From Nannocystis bainbridge (lineage in GTDB: Bacteria > Myxococcota_A > Polyangia > Nannocystales > Nannocystaceae): a DNA stretch of 64,000 nucleotides. This document shows, one piece after another, positions 20,849-31,797 of the stretch (within the stretch, counting starts at the first letter, position 1; each line of letters begins with the position of its first letter). Under the pieces are notes generated by a model. The model searched no databases. It was not told where the DNA came from and worked only from the letters and a program-made list of their open reading frames with translations. The translations under genes and the position numbers were made by a program. The stretch is from contig NZ_JAQNDL010000001.1 of assembly GCF_028368995.1 (NCBI RefSeq), positions 124,001-188,000 of the forward strand, read 5' to 3'.

Positions 20849-22884
20849 CGCTCCGCCTGTCGCAGAGCGTCGACCGGGCGCATGCGCGAGGCGATCCGCG
20901 CCGGGTAGAGGCTCGACAGCCAGACGATGACGAGCGACGACACGCCGACCAGCGCGACCTCGAAGCCGTCGATGGCGACCGGCAACTGCTCGAAGCTCTG
21001 CAGCGAGCCGCTGAGCGGCAGGCCGAAGCGATCGAGCAGGCCGCACAAGCCGATGCCGGTGACGATGCCGAGGACACCGCCGAGGATGCCGAGGCACAGG
21101 CCCTCGGAGATGAAGATGCGCTGGATGAGGCTGTCGGTGCAGCCCATCGTCTTGAGGATCGCGATCTCCTTCGACTTCTCGATCACGCTCATCAAGTTGG
21201 AGCCGAGGATGCCGAACGAGGCGACCAGGATCACGCACAGCAGGGCCACGAACACCGCGATCTTCTCGAGCGCCATCGCCGAGAACAGGCTGCGGTTCAG
21301 CTCCTGCCAGTCCTGGACGACGAGGTCGTCGCGGCCGGCGGCGTCGACCGCGTCTTGCACGGCCTGGCGGCGGACGTCGAGCTGCTCGATGTCGTCGACC
21401 TTGACCTCGAGGCCGGTGACGCGGTCGCCGGCGCGCAGGAACGCCTGGGCCACCGGCAGCGAGGCGTACACCAGCCAGCGGTCGTAGTCGTAGTGGTCGG
21501 CGTCGAACACCCCGGCGATCCGCACGGCCATGACTCCGGGGATCCGGCCGGCCGGGGTCATGCGACCGATCGGGGTGATCAGCTGGACCTGATCGCCGGT
21601 GCGCGCCGCCAGCTCCTTGGCCTTCTCGCTGCCGATCAGGAGGCCGTCGACCAGCGCGTCGCGCGAGATCGGCGCCTCGACCTCGGGCTCGACCTCGGGC
21701 TCGGGCTGGCTCGCGCCAGGCGCGGCCGCGGGCGGCAGCTGGCCCTTCGCGCGCAGCTTGCCGATCTCGACCTCCGGATCTTCCCAGCCCTCGTCCGCCT
21801 CGCCGAGCGGGCCGAACGGGCTGCGCGGCATGGTCGGGATCGCCGCGGCCGCCGAGGTCGGCACGCCGATCTTCTTGCTCGTCGCTGGCGGGCTCGGCTC
21901 CGGCTTGGCCGGCGGCAGCGTGCCCGTCTTGCGCAGCGCGGGGATCTCGATCTCGGGGTCCTCCCAGCCGTCGTCGGGGTCGTCGTCGACGGTGCTCGGG
22001 ATGTCCTCGGGGACATGTCCTTCGGCACCTGTCGCATGGGGCAGGGCCGTGGCGCCCTGCCCTTCCTTCGCCTCGCCCTCGTCGGGCGGCACCGGCGCGG
22101 GCGGCTCGACCGGCGTGATCTCGAAGCCGAACTCCGACTCCGGGATCTTCTCCGGCTGCGAGAGGAACGCGTAGTCGCCCTCGCGCATGATGTCGGGCAG
22201 GTTCGACACGCTGCGGTGCAGCTCGGGGTCGATGCCGAGGAGGATGCCGCCCTGGCGCTGGAAGCCGCTGCGGACCATGACTTCGCCCTGCAGGTACGGG
22301 CTGGCGCCGAGGATCCCCGGCTTGTCGGCGATCGCCAGCGCGAGGTCTCGGTAGTCGGCGAACGGCCGCCCGTCGGCCCCGGCGACGCGGATGTGGGCGC
22401 GCTGGCCGAGGATCTTGTCGCGCAGCTCGAGCTCGAGCCCGGTCATCAGGCTGAGCACCACGACCAGGGCCATGCAGCCGAGCATGACGCTGACGGTGAT
22501 GACCGTGGCGAGCAGGGTGAAGATCAGCGACAGCACGGCGCCGAGCAGCAGGCCGGCGCCGAGCAACAGGCTGATCCCGCCGAGCACCCCGAAGTAGGCC
22601 TGCGCCGGCGGCGGGAGGTCGGCGGTCGGATCGAAGCCGAGGCCGACGAGGCTCGAGTCGAGGGCGACGCGCTCGGGCAGGCCGGACTCGAGCGGCGAGA
22701 AGCCGTAGAGGGCGTAGAGCACGAAGCCGCCGCCGACCACGAGCAGATAGAGCGCGAGGCCGACGGCCGGCCAGGCCCACGACGGCGGGCGATCGCCGGC
22801 TCGCAGGTGCCGCCACGCGATCTGCCAGTGGAGGCTCGGGGGAGCCTCCGGCCGGGATGACGCGGCGGGACGAGCGTGGCTCAC
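20845..22884 (-). CDS. LolC/LolE-like permease paralog with two GWEDP repeats
   Basis: A 679-residue FtsX-fold permease. It has an extra N-terminal membrane hairpin (about residues 37-60 and 90-140), then LMTGLELELRDKILGQRAHIRV, a long periplasmic domain, and the C-terminal FGILGSNLMSVIEKSKEIAILKTMG with three membrane segments. Like its neighbour it holds two GWEDPE(I/V)EI..LR..G.LPPA motifs (about 21729-21792 and 21907-21972) in the linker, plus a 14-bp repeat array. GTG 22884 is chosen because it gives a GTGA overlap with the prfB stop. The low-complexity linker is rich in P, E and A. Confidence 0.92.
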   Translation of the reverse strand: MSHARPAASSRPEAPPSLHWQIAWRHLRAGDRPPSWAWPAVGLALYLLVVGGGFVLYALYGFSPLESGLPERVALDSSLVGLGFDPTADLPPPAQAYFGVLGGISLLLGAGLLLGAVLSLIFTLLATVITVSVMLGCMALVVVLSLMTGLELELRDKILGQRAHIRVAGADGRPFADYRDLALAIADKPGILGASPYLQGEVMVRSGFQRQGGILLGIDPELHRSVSNLPDIMREGDYAFLSQPEKIPESEFGFEITPVEPPAPVPPDEGEAKEGQGATALPHATGAEGHVPEDIPSTVDDDPDDGWEDPEIEIPALRKTGTLPPAKPEPSPPATSKKIGVPTSAAAAIPTMPRSPFGPLGEADEGWEDPEVEIGKLRAKGQLPPAAAPGASQPEPEVEPEVEAPISRDALVDGLLIGSEKAKELAARTGDQVQLITPIGRMTPAGRIPGVMAVRIAGVFDADHYDYDRWLVYASLPVAQAFLRAGDRVTGLEVKVDDIEQLDVRRQAVQDAVDAAGRDDLVVQDWQELNRSLFSAMALEKIAVFVALLCVILVASFGILGSNLMSVIEKSKEIAILKTMGCTDSLIQRIFISEGLCLGILGGVLGIVTGIGLCGLLDRFGLPLSGSLQSFEQLPVAIDGFEVALVGVSSLVIVWLSSLYPARIASRMRPVDALRQAER
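21997..22062. repeat. 14-bp repeat array inside the LolC-like gene
   Basis: Cores lie at 22000 (GATG), 22014 (CATG), 22028 (CCTG), 22042 (CAGG) and 22056 (CCTG), all 14 bp apart. The array is translated as part of the linker, reading ALPHATGAEGHVPEDIPS on the minus strand. Confidence 0.75.
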
Positions 22885-24030
22885 GACGACGCTTCCGCGG
22901 ACGACTGCGACTGTTGCAGGAGGTAGGCCTCGATGAACTCGTCGAGGTCGCCGTCGAGGACCGCGTTGACCGCCGAGCTCTTGATCTCGGTGCGGTGATC
23001 GTTGACCTGCTGGTACGGCTGCAGCACGTACGAGCGGATCTGGCTGCCCCACTCGATCTTCTTGCGCTCGCCCTGGAGGGCGTCGCGCTCGGCATCGCGG
23101 CGCTGCTGCTCGAGGTCCCACAGCTTGGCCTTGAGCACGCGCATCGCCGTGGCCTTGTTCTTGTGCTGCGAGCGCTCGACCTGGCAGGCGACGACGATGC
23201 CGGACGGCAAGTGGCGCAGGCGCACCGCCGAGTCGGTCTTGTTGACGTGCTGACCGCCGGCGCCGCTCGAGCGGAAGGTGTCGACCTCGAGGTCGGCCTC
23301 GTTGACCTCGATGTCGATGTCGTCGTCGCCGAGGTCGGGCAGCGTCATCACGCTGGCGAAGCTGGTCTGCCGGCGCGCGTTGGCGTCGAACGGCGAGATC
23401 CGGACCAGCCGGTGCACGCCGATCTCCGAGCGCAGGTAGCCGTAGGCGAACTCGCCGGTGATCTCGATCTCGGCGCTGCGGATGCCCGCCTGCTCGGCGT
23501 CCTGGACGTCGAGCACCTCGACCTTGAAGCCGTGCCGCTCGCCCCAGCGCATGTACATGCGCATGAGCATCTGCGCCCAGTCCTGACTGTCGACCCCGCC
23601 GGCGCCGGCGTTGATGGTGACGAGCGCGCCCTTTTCGTCGTGCGCGCCCGACAACATGCGGCGAAACTCCATCTTGCCGACGCGCGCGTCGAGCGACTCG
23701 AGCGCCGACCAGGCGTCGCGGATGCTGGCGTCGTCGCCCTCTTCACGCCCGAGCTCGTACAGCGTCTGGGCGTCGTCGTAGCGGCTCTGGGCCTCGTCGA
23801 GGTCGGAGAGGATCTTCTTCAGCGTCGACTGCTCGCGCAGGACGTCCTGGGCGCGATCGTTGTTGCCCCAAAACGCCGGATCGACGGTCTGCGCGTCGAG
23901 CTCTTCCAACTTCTCGCGTTTGCCATCGTAGTCAAAGATGCCTCCGGAGCTCGTTCAGGCGGTGAGCGAGGCGGGCGAGCTGCTCGGTGACCTTATTGTG
24001 CTCGGGGAGGATGTGGGCGGCGTCGTTCAT
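22881..24030 (-). CDS. prfB: Peptide chain release factor 2, with programmed +1 frameshift
   Basis: RF2 ends translation at UGA and UAA. Reading starts at ATG 24030 (NDAAHILPEHNK...), runs 32 codons to an in-frame TGA at 23934-23932, and resumes in the +1 frame from GAC 23933. That gives LDYDGKREKLEELDAQTVDPAFW and onwards. Downstream features are the stop-codon recognition region SPF (RISPFDANARRQTSF) and the catalytic GGQ in SSGAGGQHVNKTDSAVRL. The total is about 382 residues. It lies 13 bp after purF and overlaps lolC by 4 bp. This is an autoregulated gene, not a pseudogene. Confidence 0.96.
23932..23951 (-). promoter_or_regulatory. prfB +1 programmed frameshift signal
   Basis: On the minus strand an internal Shine-Dalgarno-like GGAGG is followed by CATCTTTGAC, giving CTT TGA C as slippery codon, stop and next base. 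The spacing of SD, CTT and TGA matches the well-studied E. coli site. Low RF2 makes ribosomes pause at TGA and slip to the +1 frame. Confidence 0.93.
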
Positions 24031-24043
24031 GGTGCACCAGTGC

Positions 24044-25432
<1,389 letters not shown>

Positions 25433-25518
25433 GCCGCGCGAAGCCTAGCAGTCGGCACGCAAGGGGGCCGGGCGCCGCCGCCGCCGAGACCGTGAGACGA
25501 CGCGCGGACAGGTGCTCG

Positions 25519-25884
25519 CTACCCGGCGACGGCCCGGGTGACCAACATCTGCAGCAAGGTCAAAGCGATCGCCGCCCACAGCGCCGTGCGCCAGCGGACG
25601 AACCGCACCCCGTCGACCAGGTTCTCGGTGATGACGAGCAGGATCGTGTTGACGAACGCCTGCACGAGGAAGGCGCCGATCGGACCGCTGATCAGGATCG
25701 GGAAGAAGAACACCAGCGACAGCAAGAAGAACAGCAGCTTGCCGAGCACGACGCTGAGGAGGCCGCAGATCACGGCCGCTTTGAAGGCGCTCCACAGGTC
25801 TCGCACCATCATGCCCGGCAGGAGCGCCGAGCAGACGATCAGGCCGAAGGTGAACGCGAGGCAGGAAGCGACGAGGGACGTCAT
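25519..25884 (-). CDS. Small membrane protein, phage-holin-4-like
   Basis: A 121-residue protein with three or four membrane segments and almost no soluble part. Its pattern (LLPGMMVRDLWSAFKAAVICGLLSVVLGKLL, then a Phe-rich segment FFFPI, then TENLVDGV) resembles the phage_holin_4_2 (YvlD) family, which is common in non-phage genomes and of unknown function. ATG 25884 is preferred over ATG 25920. It stands alone between purC and purF with no sign of prophage. Confidence 0.75.
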   Translation of the reverse strand: MTSLVASCLAFTFGLIVCSALLPGMMVRDLWSAFKAAVICGLLSVVLGKLLFFLLSLVFFFPILISGPIGAFLVQAFVNTILLVITENLVDGVRFVRWRTALWAAIALTLLQMLVTRAVAG

Positions 25885-26005
25885 CGCCGCCAGCGTGACC
25901 CGCCCGCCCGCGCTTTGCAAGCGAGTGCCGCGACCGGGCGAACTCAGCGGTCATGCCGGCCGCCCTCCCCTGCCCCGCAGCCGCGATGCGAGACGAGGAC
26001 CCGCG

Positions 26006-26998
26006 CTAGCGCGGCGGCAGGCCGAGGTTCCGCCGCAGCCGCGCGACCGGCGGCTCGAGATCCGGCTCGAAGCGGCGCCCGGTGATGAGCTCGTGGACCT
26101 CGATGTAGCGCCGCGCCGCCTCGGCGCGGACCTCGTCAGGCAGGACGGGCGGCGGCCCCTCGCCGCGAAAGCCCTGCGAGACCAGCCAGCGCCGCAGGTA
26201 CTCCTTGTCGAGGCTGCGCGGATCGTCGCCGCGCGCCATCGCCTCGGCGTAGCTGTCGGCGTACCAGTAACGCGAGCTGTCGGGCGTGTGGATCTCGTCG
26301 ATCAGCACGACCTCGCCGTCGGGCCGCACGCCGAGCTCGTACTTGGTGTCGACGAGGATGAGCCCGCGCTCGGCGGCGATCTTCTGCCCGGCCTCGAACA
26401 GGGTCAGGCAGCGCCGCTCGAGCTCGTCGTAACGCTCGCGCTCGATGAGGCCGCGCTCGACCAGCCAGTCGCGGCTGACGCTGATGTCGTGTTGACCCTT
26501 GGGCGCCTTGGTCGAGGGGGTCAGCAAGCTGCGCGGCAGCTTCTCGTGGCGCCGCAGTCCCTCGGGCAAGGCGTGCCCGCAGAAGGTCCGCTCGCCGCGC
26601 TCGTAAGCCCGGGCGATGCTGGTGTCGCTGACGCCGGTGAGGTAGCCGCGGACCACGAACTCGACGGGGATCGGCGCACACTCGATGGCCCGCATGGCCT
26701 GAGGGTCAGGTACGCCGAGCATGTGGTTGGGGAAGATCGCGGCGGTGGCGTCGAACCAGAAGCGCGCGAGTCCGTTGAGCACCTGACCCTTGAACGGGAT
26801 GGTGCCGAGCACGACGTCGAAGGCGCTGACGCGATCGGTGACGAGGATCAGCCGCTCGCCGCCGCGCGTGAAGTTCTCGCGGACCTTGCCGCTGTAGCGC
26901 GCGCCGAGGACTTCGAATTCGTCCGGCAACGCGTCGAGGGTGCCGCCCGCCGCCAGCGCGCGCCGCATCTCGGGGGACGTCGAATCGGTGACCGCCAT
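26006..26998 (-). CDS. purC: SAICAR synthase PurC
   Basis: Joins CAIR and aspartate in purine synthesis. At 330 residues it is the long form. It has the N-terminal [30 protein letters not shown], then [26 protein letters not shown], the phosphate-binding [12 protein letters not shown] segment and [12 protein letters not shown]. All catalytic and ATP-grasp-like motifs appear intact. It is one minus-strand gene away from purF, so purine genes flank the small membrane protein. A TATGGT -10-like box lies 9 bp before the ATG. Confidence 0.97.
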   Translation of the reverse strand: MAVTDSTSPEMRRALAAGGTLDALPDEFEVLGARYSGKVRENFTRGGERLILVTDRVSAFDVVLGTIPFKGQVLNGLARFWFDATAAIFPNHMLGVPDPQAMRAIECAPIPVEFVVRGYLTGVSDTSIARAYERGERTFCGHALPEGLRRHEKLPRSLLTPSTKAPKGQHDISVSRDWLVERGLIERERYDELERRCLTLFEAGQKIAAERGLILVDTKYELGVRPDGEVVLIDEIHTPDSSRYWYADSYAEAMARGDDPRSLDKEYLRRWLVSQGFRGEGPPPVLPDEVRAEAARRYIEVHELITGRRFEPDLEPPVARLRRNLGLPPR

Positions 26999-27041
26999 GC
27001 GGCGCGGACCATACCCGGACCACGCCGCGCGGGGGGCGCGC

Positions 27042-28631
27042 TCAGGTGAACGCCCACGCCAGGGCGACGGCGACCAGCAGCGCGACGATCACCAGCCAGA
27101 AGCTCGTGTCGTTGCGCCGCGCGAGCATCTCCGGCGGGCGGGCGGTGAGCGAGGTGCCGGCCGTCGGCGCGTGGCTCTCGATGGCCTTCGGCGCCCTCGT
27201 CTCGAGGAGCGGCGCGGGTGACACCGGCGCCATCGGCGACAGCGTCGGCGCCGCGACCGGAGCCACGGGCGCCTCGACTTCACGCTCGCGCACGTCGGAG
27301 CGAGCCGCGGCCGGGTTGGTGTCGCCGCCGCTGGGCTCGACGAGGATGTCGGGCCGCGAGGGCGAGGGCGAACCGCGGCGGACGATGCTGTCCTCGGTGA
27401 GGACGTGGACGCGGCGCAGGCCGCTGTTCGAGCGCCCCGACGGATCTTGCGGGTTGGCGAAGCCACCGGCGCTGGCCGCCGCGAACGAGCCGGCGGGGAT
27501 CGAGCTCGAGCGCAGCGCCTGCACGGTGTTGGGCCGGATCGAGCCCTCGCCGAACAGCAGGTCTTCGAGGCCCATCACCGGCGGCTCGACCGGCGCCGAG
27601 GCGGTGACCTTGGGTGCCTCTCTGACCGGAAGGCCAGGTACCGAAGGACCTGTTGGAACGGACAGGGTCTCGAGGACAGGTGGCACCGCGGCCGAGGACG
27701 AGGCGGTCGGCGGGATCGCCAGCGACGGCGCCGACACCTCGCCGGCGGACTTGGCGACGCGCGGCGGCGGTGGCGGCGGCGAGGCCGGCGTGAGGTCGAG
27801 GATCGGCTCGGGCGCGGCCTCGACGGCGCCGGCGAGCGACTCGAGGCGACGCACCAGCTCGGCGCCGTCCCGCGGGCGCGCGGCGGGGTCGCTGTGCAGG
27901 CTGGCGCCGATCAGCGCCCACAGCCCGGCTTGCAGCCCCGGCGGTTCGGCGGCGCGCAGAGCCGCTGCGCCGCGCAGACCGGTGGCGAACTCGGCGAGCG
28001 CGACGCCCCACGCGTAGGTGTCGGAGGTCGGGGTGAAGCCGCCGCCGCCGAGCAGCTCGGGCGCGAGGATCGCTTGATCGACGCTGCTCCACCGCCGCTC
28101 GAGCTCGGCGCGGGCGCATAGCGGAGCGAAGCCGTGCTGGAACGCAGCCGGACCGCCCGGTCCGACGAACACGGCCTCGCCGGCGAGCATGCCGTGGACG
28201 CGGCCACGACCGTGCAAGGTCGCCAGGGCGCGCGCGAGCTGCCGCGCGAGCCGCTGCAGCTCGTTGGCGAGGTCGGACGAGCGCGGGCCGTCGTCCATGT
28301 CGCGCAACGCGAAGGCGCCCTGCAGCGGGTCGTAACAGACGACCACGCGCTCGCCGTCCTGACCCACGAACACCTGAGGCACGAGCGCCGAGTCCTGCAG
28401 CTCGCCGAGCTCGCCGAGCTCGCGCACGAACGCGGCCCGGGCCTCGGGCGTGGGCAACAGCGAGGCGTCGAGGACACAGGCGCGCGCAGGCTCGCCGGTG
28501 TGGGTGTCGAGGACCGCGAGCGTGGGGCCGAACAGCTGCACTCCCGTGTTGGCCGGCTCTTCGCGCATCAGCTCGAAGCGGCCGCACAGCGTGGTGTGCT
28601 CCTCGTGCGAAGTGCCGGCGCTCAACTCCAT
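27042..28631 (-). CDS. Tail-anchored pseudokinase
   Basis: A 529-residue protein with an N-terminal protein-kinase-like fold (about residues 15-275) and a long P/A/S-rich linker, ending in one membrane segment (about 510-528). Key kinase residues are lost: no VAIK lysine (ACVLDA instead), the catalytic loop is HGRGRVHGML without Asp, and DFG is replaced (FQHGFAP). Late kinase features remain (SDTYAWGVALAEFATGL; DPAARPRDGAELVRRL). It should bind rather than phosphorylate. An SD (GGGAGC) precedes ATG 28631. A four-unit 14-bp repeat array is translated in the linker. It is flanked by dut and purC. Confidence 0.85.
   Translation of the reverse strand: MELSAGTSHEEHTTLCGRFELMREEPANTGVQLFGPTLAVLDTHTGEPARACVLDASLLPTPEARAAFVRELGELGELQDSALVPQVFVGQDGERVVVCYDPLQGAFALRDMDDGPRSSDLANELQRLARQLARALATLHGRGRVHGMLAGEAVFVGPGGPAAFQHGFAPLCARAELERRWSSVDQAILAPELLGGGGFTPTSDTYAWGVALAEFATGLRGAAALRAAEPPGLQAGLWALIGASLHSDPAARPRDGAELVRRLESLAGAVEAAPEPILDLTPASPPPPPPRVAKSAGEVSAPSLAIPPTASSSAAVPPVLETLSVPTGPSVPGLPVREAPKVTASAPVEPPVMGLEDLLFGEGSIRPNTVQALRSSSIPAGSFAAASAGGFANPQDPSGRSNSGLRRVHVLTEDSIVRRGSPSPSRPDILVEPSGGDTNPAAARSDVREREVEAPVAPVAAPTLSPMAPVSPAPLLETRAPKAIESHAPTAGTSLTARPPEMLARRNDTSFWLVIVALLVAVALAWAFT
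27632..27683. repeat. Four-unit 14-bp repeat inside the pseudokinase linker
   Basis: Cores lie at 27635 (CAGG), 27649 (CCTG), 27663 (CAGG) and 27677 (CAGG), exactly 14 bp apart. On the coding strand it contributes PVLETLSVPTGPSVPGLP. Confidence 0.8.
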
Positions 28632-28646
28632 GAGACGCTCCCGCGG

Positions 28647-29099
28647 CTAAACGCCGGTGCTTCCGAAGCCACCATCACCACGTGCGGCAGCCGGGAGGTG
28701 CTGGACCTCGACGACCGCAGGGAAGACGACAGGGGCGACCACGAGCTGAGCGATCCGCTCGCCGTGCGCGACGACGAACGGCGCGGCCCCGAGATTGACG
28801 AGGATGACCTTGAGCTCCCCACGATAGTCGGCGTCGATTGTACCTGGTGCGTTCACGATCGAGAGCCCGTGCCGCAGGGCCAGGCCCGATCGCGGACGCA
28901 CCTGACCCTCGTGGCCGCCGGGAATAGCGACGGCGACGCCCGTGGGAATTAAACGACGTTCCCCGGGCGCCAATTCGACAGGCCCGTCGGGCAGACAGGC
29001 CGCCAGGTCCATCCCGGCCGCCTCGGCGCTCATGCGCCGCGGCAGCTCGGCCTGGGTGTGGACCTTGCGGACCAGCAGCGTCGGCTCGACGTGCGACAT
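28647..29099 (-). CDS. dut: dUTP diphosphatase Dut
   Basis: Hydrolyses dUTP to dUMP, limiting uracil in DNA and feeding thymidylate synthesis. The 150-residue protein has the five trimeric dUTPase motifs: [40 protein letters not shown]; and the C-terminal [11 protein letters not shown] that closes over the active site. The length is standard. ATG 29099 is chosen over an upstream ATG because it gives the normal N-terminus and leaves 4 bp after pnp. Confidence 0.97.
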   Translation of the reverse strand: MSHVEPTLLVRKVHTQAELPRRMSAEAAGMDLAACLPDGPVELAPGERRLIPTGVAVAIPGGHEGQVRPRSGLALRHGLSIVNAPGTIDADYRGELKVILVNLGAAPFVVAHGERIAQLVVAPVVFPAVVEVQHLPAAARGDGGFGSTGV

Positions 29100-29103
29100 C
29101 ACC

Positions 29104-31209
29104 TCACCCTCGCAGGTTCTGGACCTCGGAGGGGTCGACCCCGAAGGCGGCGCGGCGGCTGAGGCGGATCTTGCCGGTGGGATCGACATTGATCACCTTC
29201 ACCACGACCTCGTCGCCCTCCTGGACCACGTCGGTCACGCGATCGACGCGCCGGTCCTCGAGCTCCGAGATGTGGACCAGACCGTCGGTGCCCGGGAGGA
29301 TCTCGACGAACGCGCCGAAGTCGACGATCCGCTTGACCACCCCGTGGTAGGTCGCGCCCACCTCGGGCTCGGCGATGAGACCCTCGATGAGCCGCTTGGC
29401 CCGCTCGATCTGGGCGATGTCGTTGCTGGCGATCGCGATCCGCCCCGAGTCCTCGATGTTGATGACGCAGCCGGTCTGCTCGATGATCGCGCGGATCGTC
29501 TTGCCGCCGGGCCCGATGACCTCGCGGATCTTGTCGACCTTGACCTGCATCGTGACGATGCGCGGCGCGTACTTGCTGATGTCGGCGCGCGGCTCGGCGA
29601 GCACCTCGAGCATCTTGCCGAGGATGTGCAGCCGGCTCTCGCGCGCCTGGTCGAGCGCGGCCTCGAGGATCTGGCGGGTCAGGCCCTCGATCTTGATGTC
29701 CATCTGCAGCGCGGTGATGCCGGTCTTGGTGCCGGTCACCTTGAAGTCCATGTCGCCGAGGTGATCCTCGTCGCCAAGGATGTCGGAGAGGATGGCGATC
29801 TCGCCGCCCTCCTGCATCAGGCCCATGGCGACGCCGGCGACCGGCGCCTTGATCGGCACGCCGGCGTCCATCATCGCCAGGCAGCCGCCGCACACCGCCG
29901 CCATCGACGACGAGCCGTTCGACTCGAGCGTCTCGCTGACGATGCGGATCGTGTACGGGAACTTCTCCTGCGCCGGCAGGATGTACTTCAACGCCCGCTC
30001 GGCCAGCGCGCCGTGGCCGACCTCGCGCCGCGACGTGCCGCGCACCGGCTTGGCCTCGCCCGTGCAGAACGGGAGGAAGTTGTAGTGCAGCATGAAGTTG
30101 CGGGTGACGTCGCCGCGGATGGTGTCGAGCCGCTGGGCGTCGCTCTCGGTGCCGAGAGTGACGGTGGCCAGCGCCTGCGTCTCACCGCGCTGGAACAGCG
30201 CCGAGCCGTGCGGCCGCGGGAACGGGTGGGTCTCGATGTAGATCGGACGCACGTCGCGGGTGCCGCGGCCGTCGAGCCGGCGGCCCTCCTTGATCACGCG
30301 GCTGCGCACGACCTTCTTCTCGAGCTTGCCGAGCGCAGCGTGCACCTCGCCGACCCGCTCCGGGTGGCTGGCGGCGAAGCGCTCGAGCACCGTCTTGCTG
30401 GCGGCCGCGAGCGCGTCGCGGCGCTCGTGCTTGCCGGTGATGGCGAACGCGGCCCGCACGTCGGCGTCGGCCGCGGCCATCACCTCGGCGCGGAAAGCCT
30501 CGTCGACAGCCGGATCGACGTGCACGCGCTTGGTCTTGCCGGCGCGCTCACGCAGGCGCTCCTGCGCGGCCAGCAGCGGCTGCGCCGACTCCTGGGCGAA
30601 CATGAGGGCGTCGATCATGTCCTTCTCGAGGATCTGATCGCCGCCGCCCTCGACCATCACGATCGCGTCGCGGCTGGCCGCGACCACGAGCACGATGTCG
30701 GCGACCTTCATCTGGTCCCACGAGGGGAACGCGACCATCTTGCCCTGCACCCGCGCGACGCGGATGCCGACGATCGGGCCGGCCCACGGCGCGTCGCTGA
30801 TGTGCAGCGCCGCCGAAGCGCCGGTGATCGCCAGGACGTCGGGCTCGTGCACCTTGTCGTGCGACAGCACGGTGGCGATGATCTGGGTGTCGCTGCGATA
30901 GCTCTTGGGGAACAGCGGCCGGATCGGACGATCGATGAAGCGGCAGGTCAGCGTCTCCCACTCGGTGGGACGCGCCTCGCGCTTGAAATAACCGCCCGGG
31001 ATCTTGCCGGCGGAGGCGGGGTACTCGCGGTACTCGCAGGTGAGCGGGAGGAAGGGCAGATCCTTCGGCTCCCTGCTGCTGACCGCCGTGACGAGCACGG
31101 CTGTCTCGCCGCAGCGCACGACGACGGCGCTGGACTGCTTGGCGAGCTTGCCGGTCTCGATGCTGATCTCGACCTCGCCGATGCGGCAGGTCTCTGTGAT
31201 GACGTTCAT
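29104..31209 (-). CDS. pnp: Polynucleotide phosphorylase Pnp
   Basis: 3'-5' phosphorolytic exoribonuclease of the RNA degradosome. The 701-residue protein has two RNase PH-like domains (first ending near about 230; second with [15 protein letters not shown] and [15 protein letters not shown]), an alpha-helical linker, a KH domain ([13 protein letters not shown] near 555) and a C-terminal S1 domain ([26 protein letters not shown]). The second core keeps the catalytic Asp pattern [12 protein letters not shown]. It is in the usual rpsO-pnp order with a 183-bp leader. Confidence 0.97.
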   Translation of the reverse strand: MNVITETCRIGEVEISIETGKLAKQSSAVVVRCGETAVLVTAVSSREPKDLPFLPLTCEYREYPASAGKIPGGYFKREARPTEWETLTCRFIDRPIRPLFPKSYRSDTQIIATVLSHDKVHEPDVLAITGASAALHISDAPWAGPIVGIRVARVQGKMVAFPSWDQMKVADIVLVVAASRDAIVMVEGGGDQILEKDMIDALMFAQESAQPLLAAQERLRERAGKTKRVHVDPAVDEAFRAEVMAAADADVRAAFAITGKHERRDALAAASKTVLERFAASHPERVGEVHAALGKLEKKVVRSRVIKEGRRLDGRGTRDVRPIYIETHPFPRPHGSALFQRGETQALATVTLGTESDAQRLDTIRGDVTRNFMLHYNFLPFCTGEAKPVRGTSRREVGHGALAERALKYILPAQEKFPYTIRIVSETLESNGSSSMAAVCGGCLAMMDAGVPIKAPVAGVAMGLMQEGGEIAILSDILGDEDHLGDMDFKVTGTKTGITALQMDIKIEGLTRQILEAALDQARESRLHILGKMLEVLAEPRADISKYAPRIVTMQVKVDKIREVIGPGGKTIRAIIEQTGCVINIEDSGRIAIASNDIAQIERAKRLIEGLIAEPEVGATYHGVVKRIVDFGAFVEILPGTDGLVHISELEDRRVDRVTDVVQEGDEVVVKVINVDPTGKIRLSRRAAFGVDPSEVQNLRG

Positions 31210-31392
31210 GGGGGGAAACTTTCCGCCGCGGGGACAAAAATCTTCGTGGTCCTGCCCGATCGGGCGTCGGACCGCATGCGCCCGCGCCGGCGTGCCGGCA
31301 CGTTCCCACGGCCGATCAGCGCGGCTGACCTACGCGGGCGCCAGAGGCCACAAAAGCGAAAAGGGGGAACACGTCCCCCTTTCGCCCCGGCC
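31210..31392 (-). promoter_or_regulatory. pnp leader with rpsO terminator
   Basis: The rpsO-pnp gap of 183 bp. On the minus strand, just after the rpsO stop, a stem at 31353-31384 (GCGAAAGGGGGA pairing with TCCCCCTTTTCGC around a short loop) is followed by TTTTG. It looks like an intrinsic terminator that pnp transcripts must read through. A second dyad CGTGCCGGCACG (31290-31301) could form part of the leader structure that RNase III and PNPase use for pnp autocontrol in other bacteria. No clear SD precedes pnp. Confidence 0.55.
31353..31384 (-). terminator. Rho-independent terminator after rpsO
   Basis: GC-rich 12-bp stem with one bulged T, 5-nt loop and a short T-rich tail on the minus strand, 9 bp after the rpsO stop codon. 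Confidence 0.7.
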
Positions 31393-31662
31393 TTACTTGC
31401 GGATGTTGAGCGCCCCGATCAGGGACCGGTAGCGGTCGACGCTGCGGTTGCGCAGGTAGTCGAGCAGACGACGGCGCTGGCCGACGAGCTTCAGCAGACC
31501 CCGACGCGAGTGGAAGTCCTTGGCGTGGCCGCGGAAATGCTCGGTGAGGTAGTTGATCCGCGACGTGAGGAGGGCGATCTGCACCTCCGGGGACGCGGTG
31601 TCGTTCGAGTGGGTCTGGAACTTGCTAACGATCTCGGCCGTGCGATCAGGAGAGAGAGACAT
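31393..31662 (-). CDS. rpsO: Ribosomal protein S15
   Basis: Primary 16S rRNA-binding protein of the small subunit. The 89-residue length is standard. Family signatures are present: [44 protein letters not shown] and the C-terminal [12 protein letters not shown]. Start ATG 31662. It has a candidate own promoter at 31729-31757 and an intrinsic terminator, so it can be expressed apart from the upstream truB operon. Confidence 0.98.
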   Translation of the reverse strand: MSLSPDRTAEIVSKFQTHSNDTASPEVQIALLTSRINYLTEHFRGHAKDFHSRRGLLKLVGQRRRLLDYLRNRSVDRYRSLIGALNIRK

Positions 31663-31728
31663 TTCGTATTCTCGGGTGCGGGCAGCCCGTGCCCCCGCAG
31701 AAGGTGTTGTGCTCTTTTGTGTAGGCGG

Positions 31729-31757
31729 AAAATCCAGGCAAAACCTTGGCGTGTCAA
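31729..31757 (-). promoter_or_regulatory. Promoter before rpsO
   Basis: On the minus strand a perfect TTGACA (31757-31752) is followed after 17 bp by GATTTT (31734-31729). It lies inside the truB-rpsO gap about 67 bp before the rpsO start. A CCTTG...CAAGG dyad overlaps the -35 box. Confidence 0.5.
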
Positions 31758-31774
31758 GGCCACTCGCGCACGCG

Positions 31775-31792
31775 CCGACGCTTTTCCGTCGG
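31775..31792 (-). terminator. Short hairpin just after truB
   Basis: CCGACG and CGTCGG flank a 6-nt loop, 6 bp after the truB stop on the minus strand. It has no U-tract, so it is a weak or Rho-assisted terminator at most. Confidence 0.35.
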
Positions 31793-31797
31793 CCCGG

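Noticed and set aside
22881..24030. prfB as a frameshifted pseudogene
   Set aside because: The stop lies in a perfect CTT TGA C programmed frameshift context with an SD-like element and all functional motifs intact.
25519..25884. Prophage remnant (holin-like gene)
   Set aside because: A single small membrane gene with no phage neighbours, integrase or attachment site; such genes occur widely outside phages.
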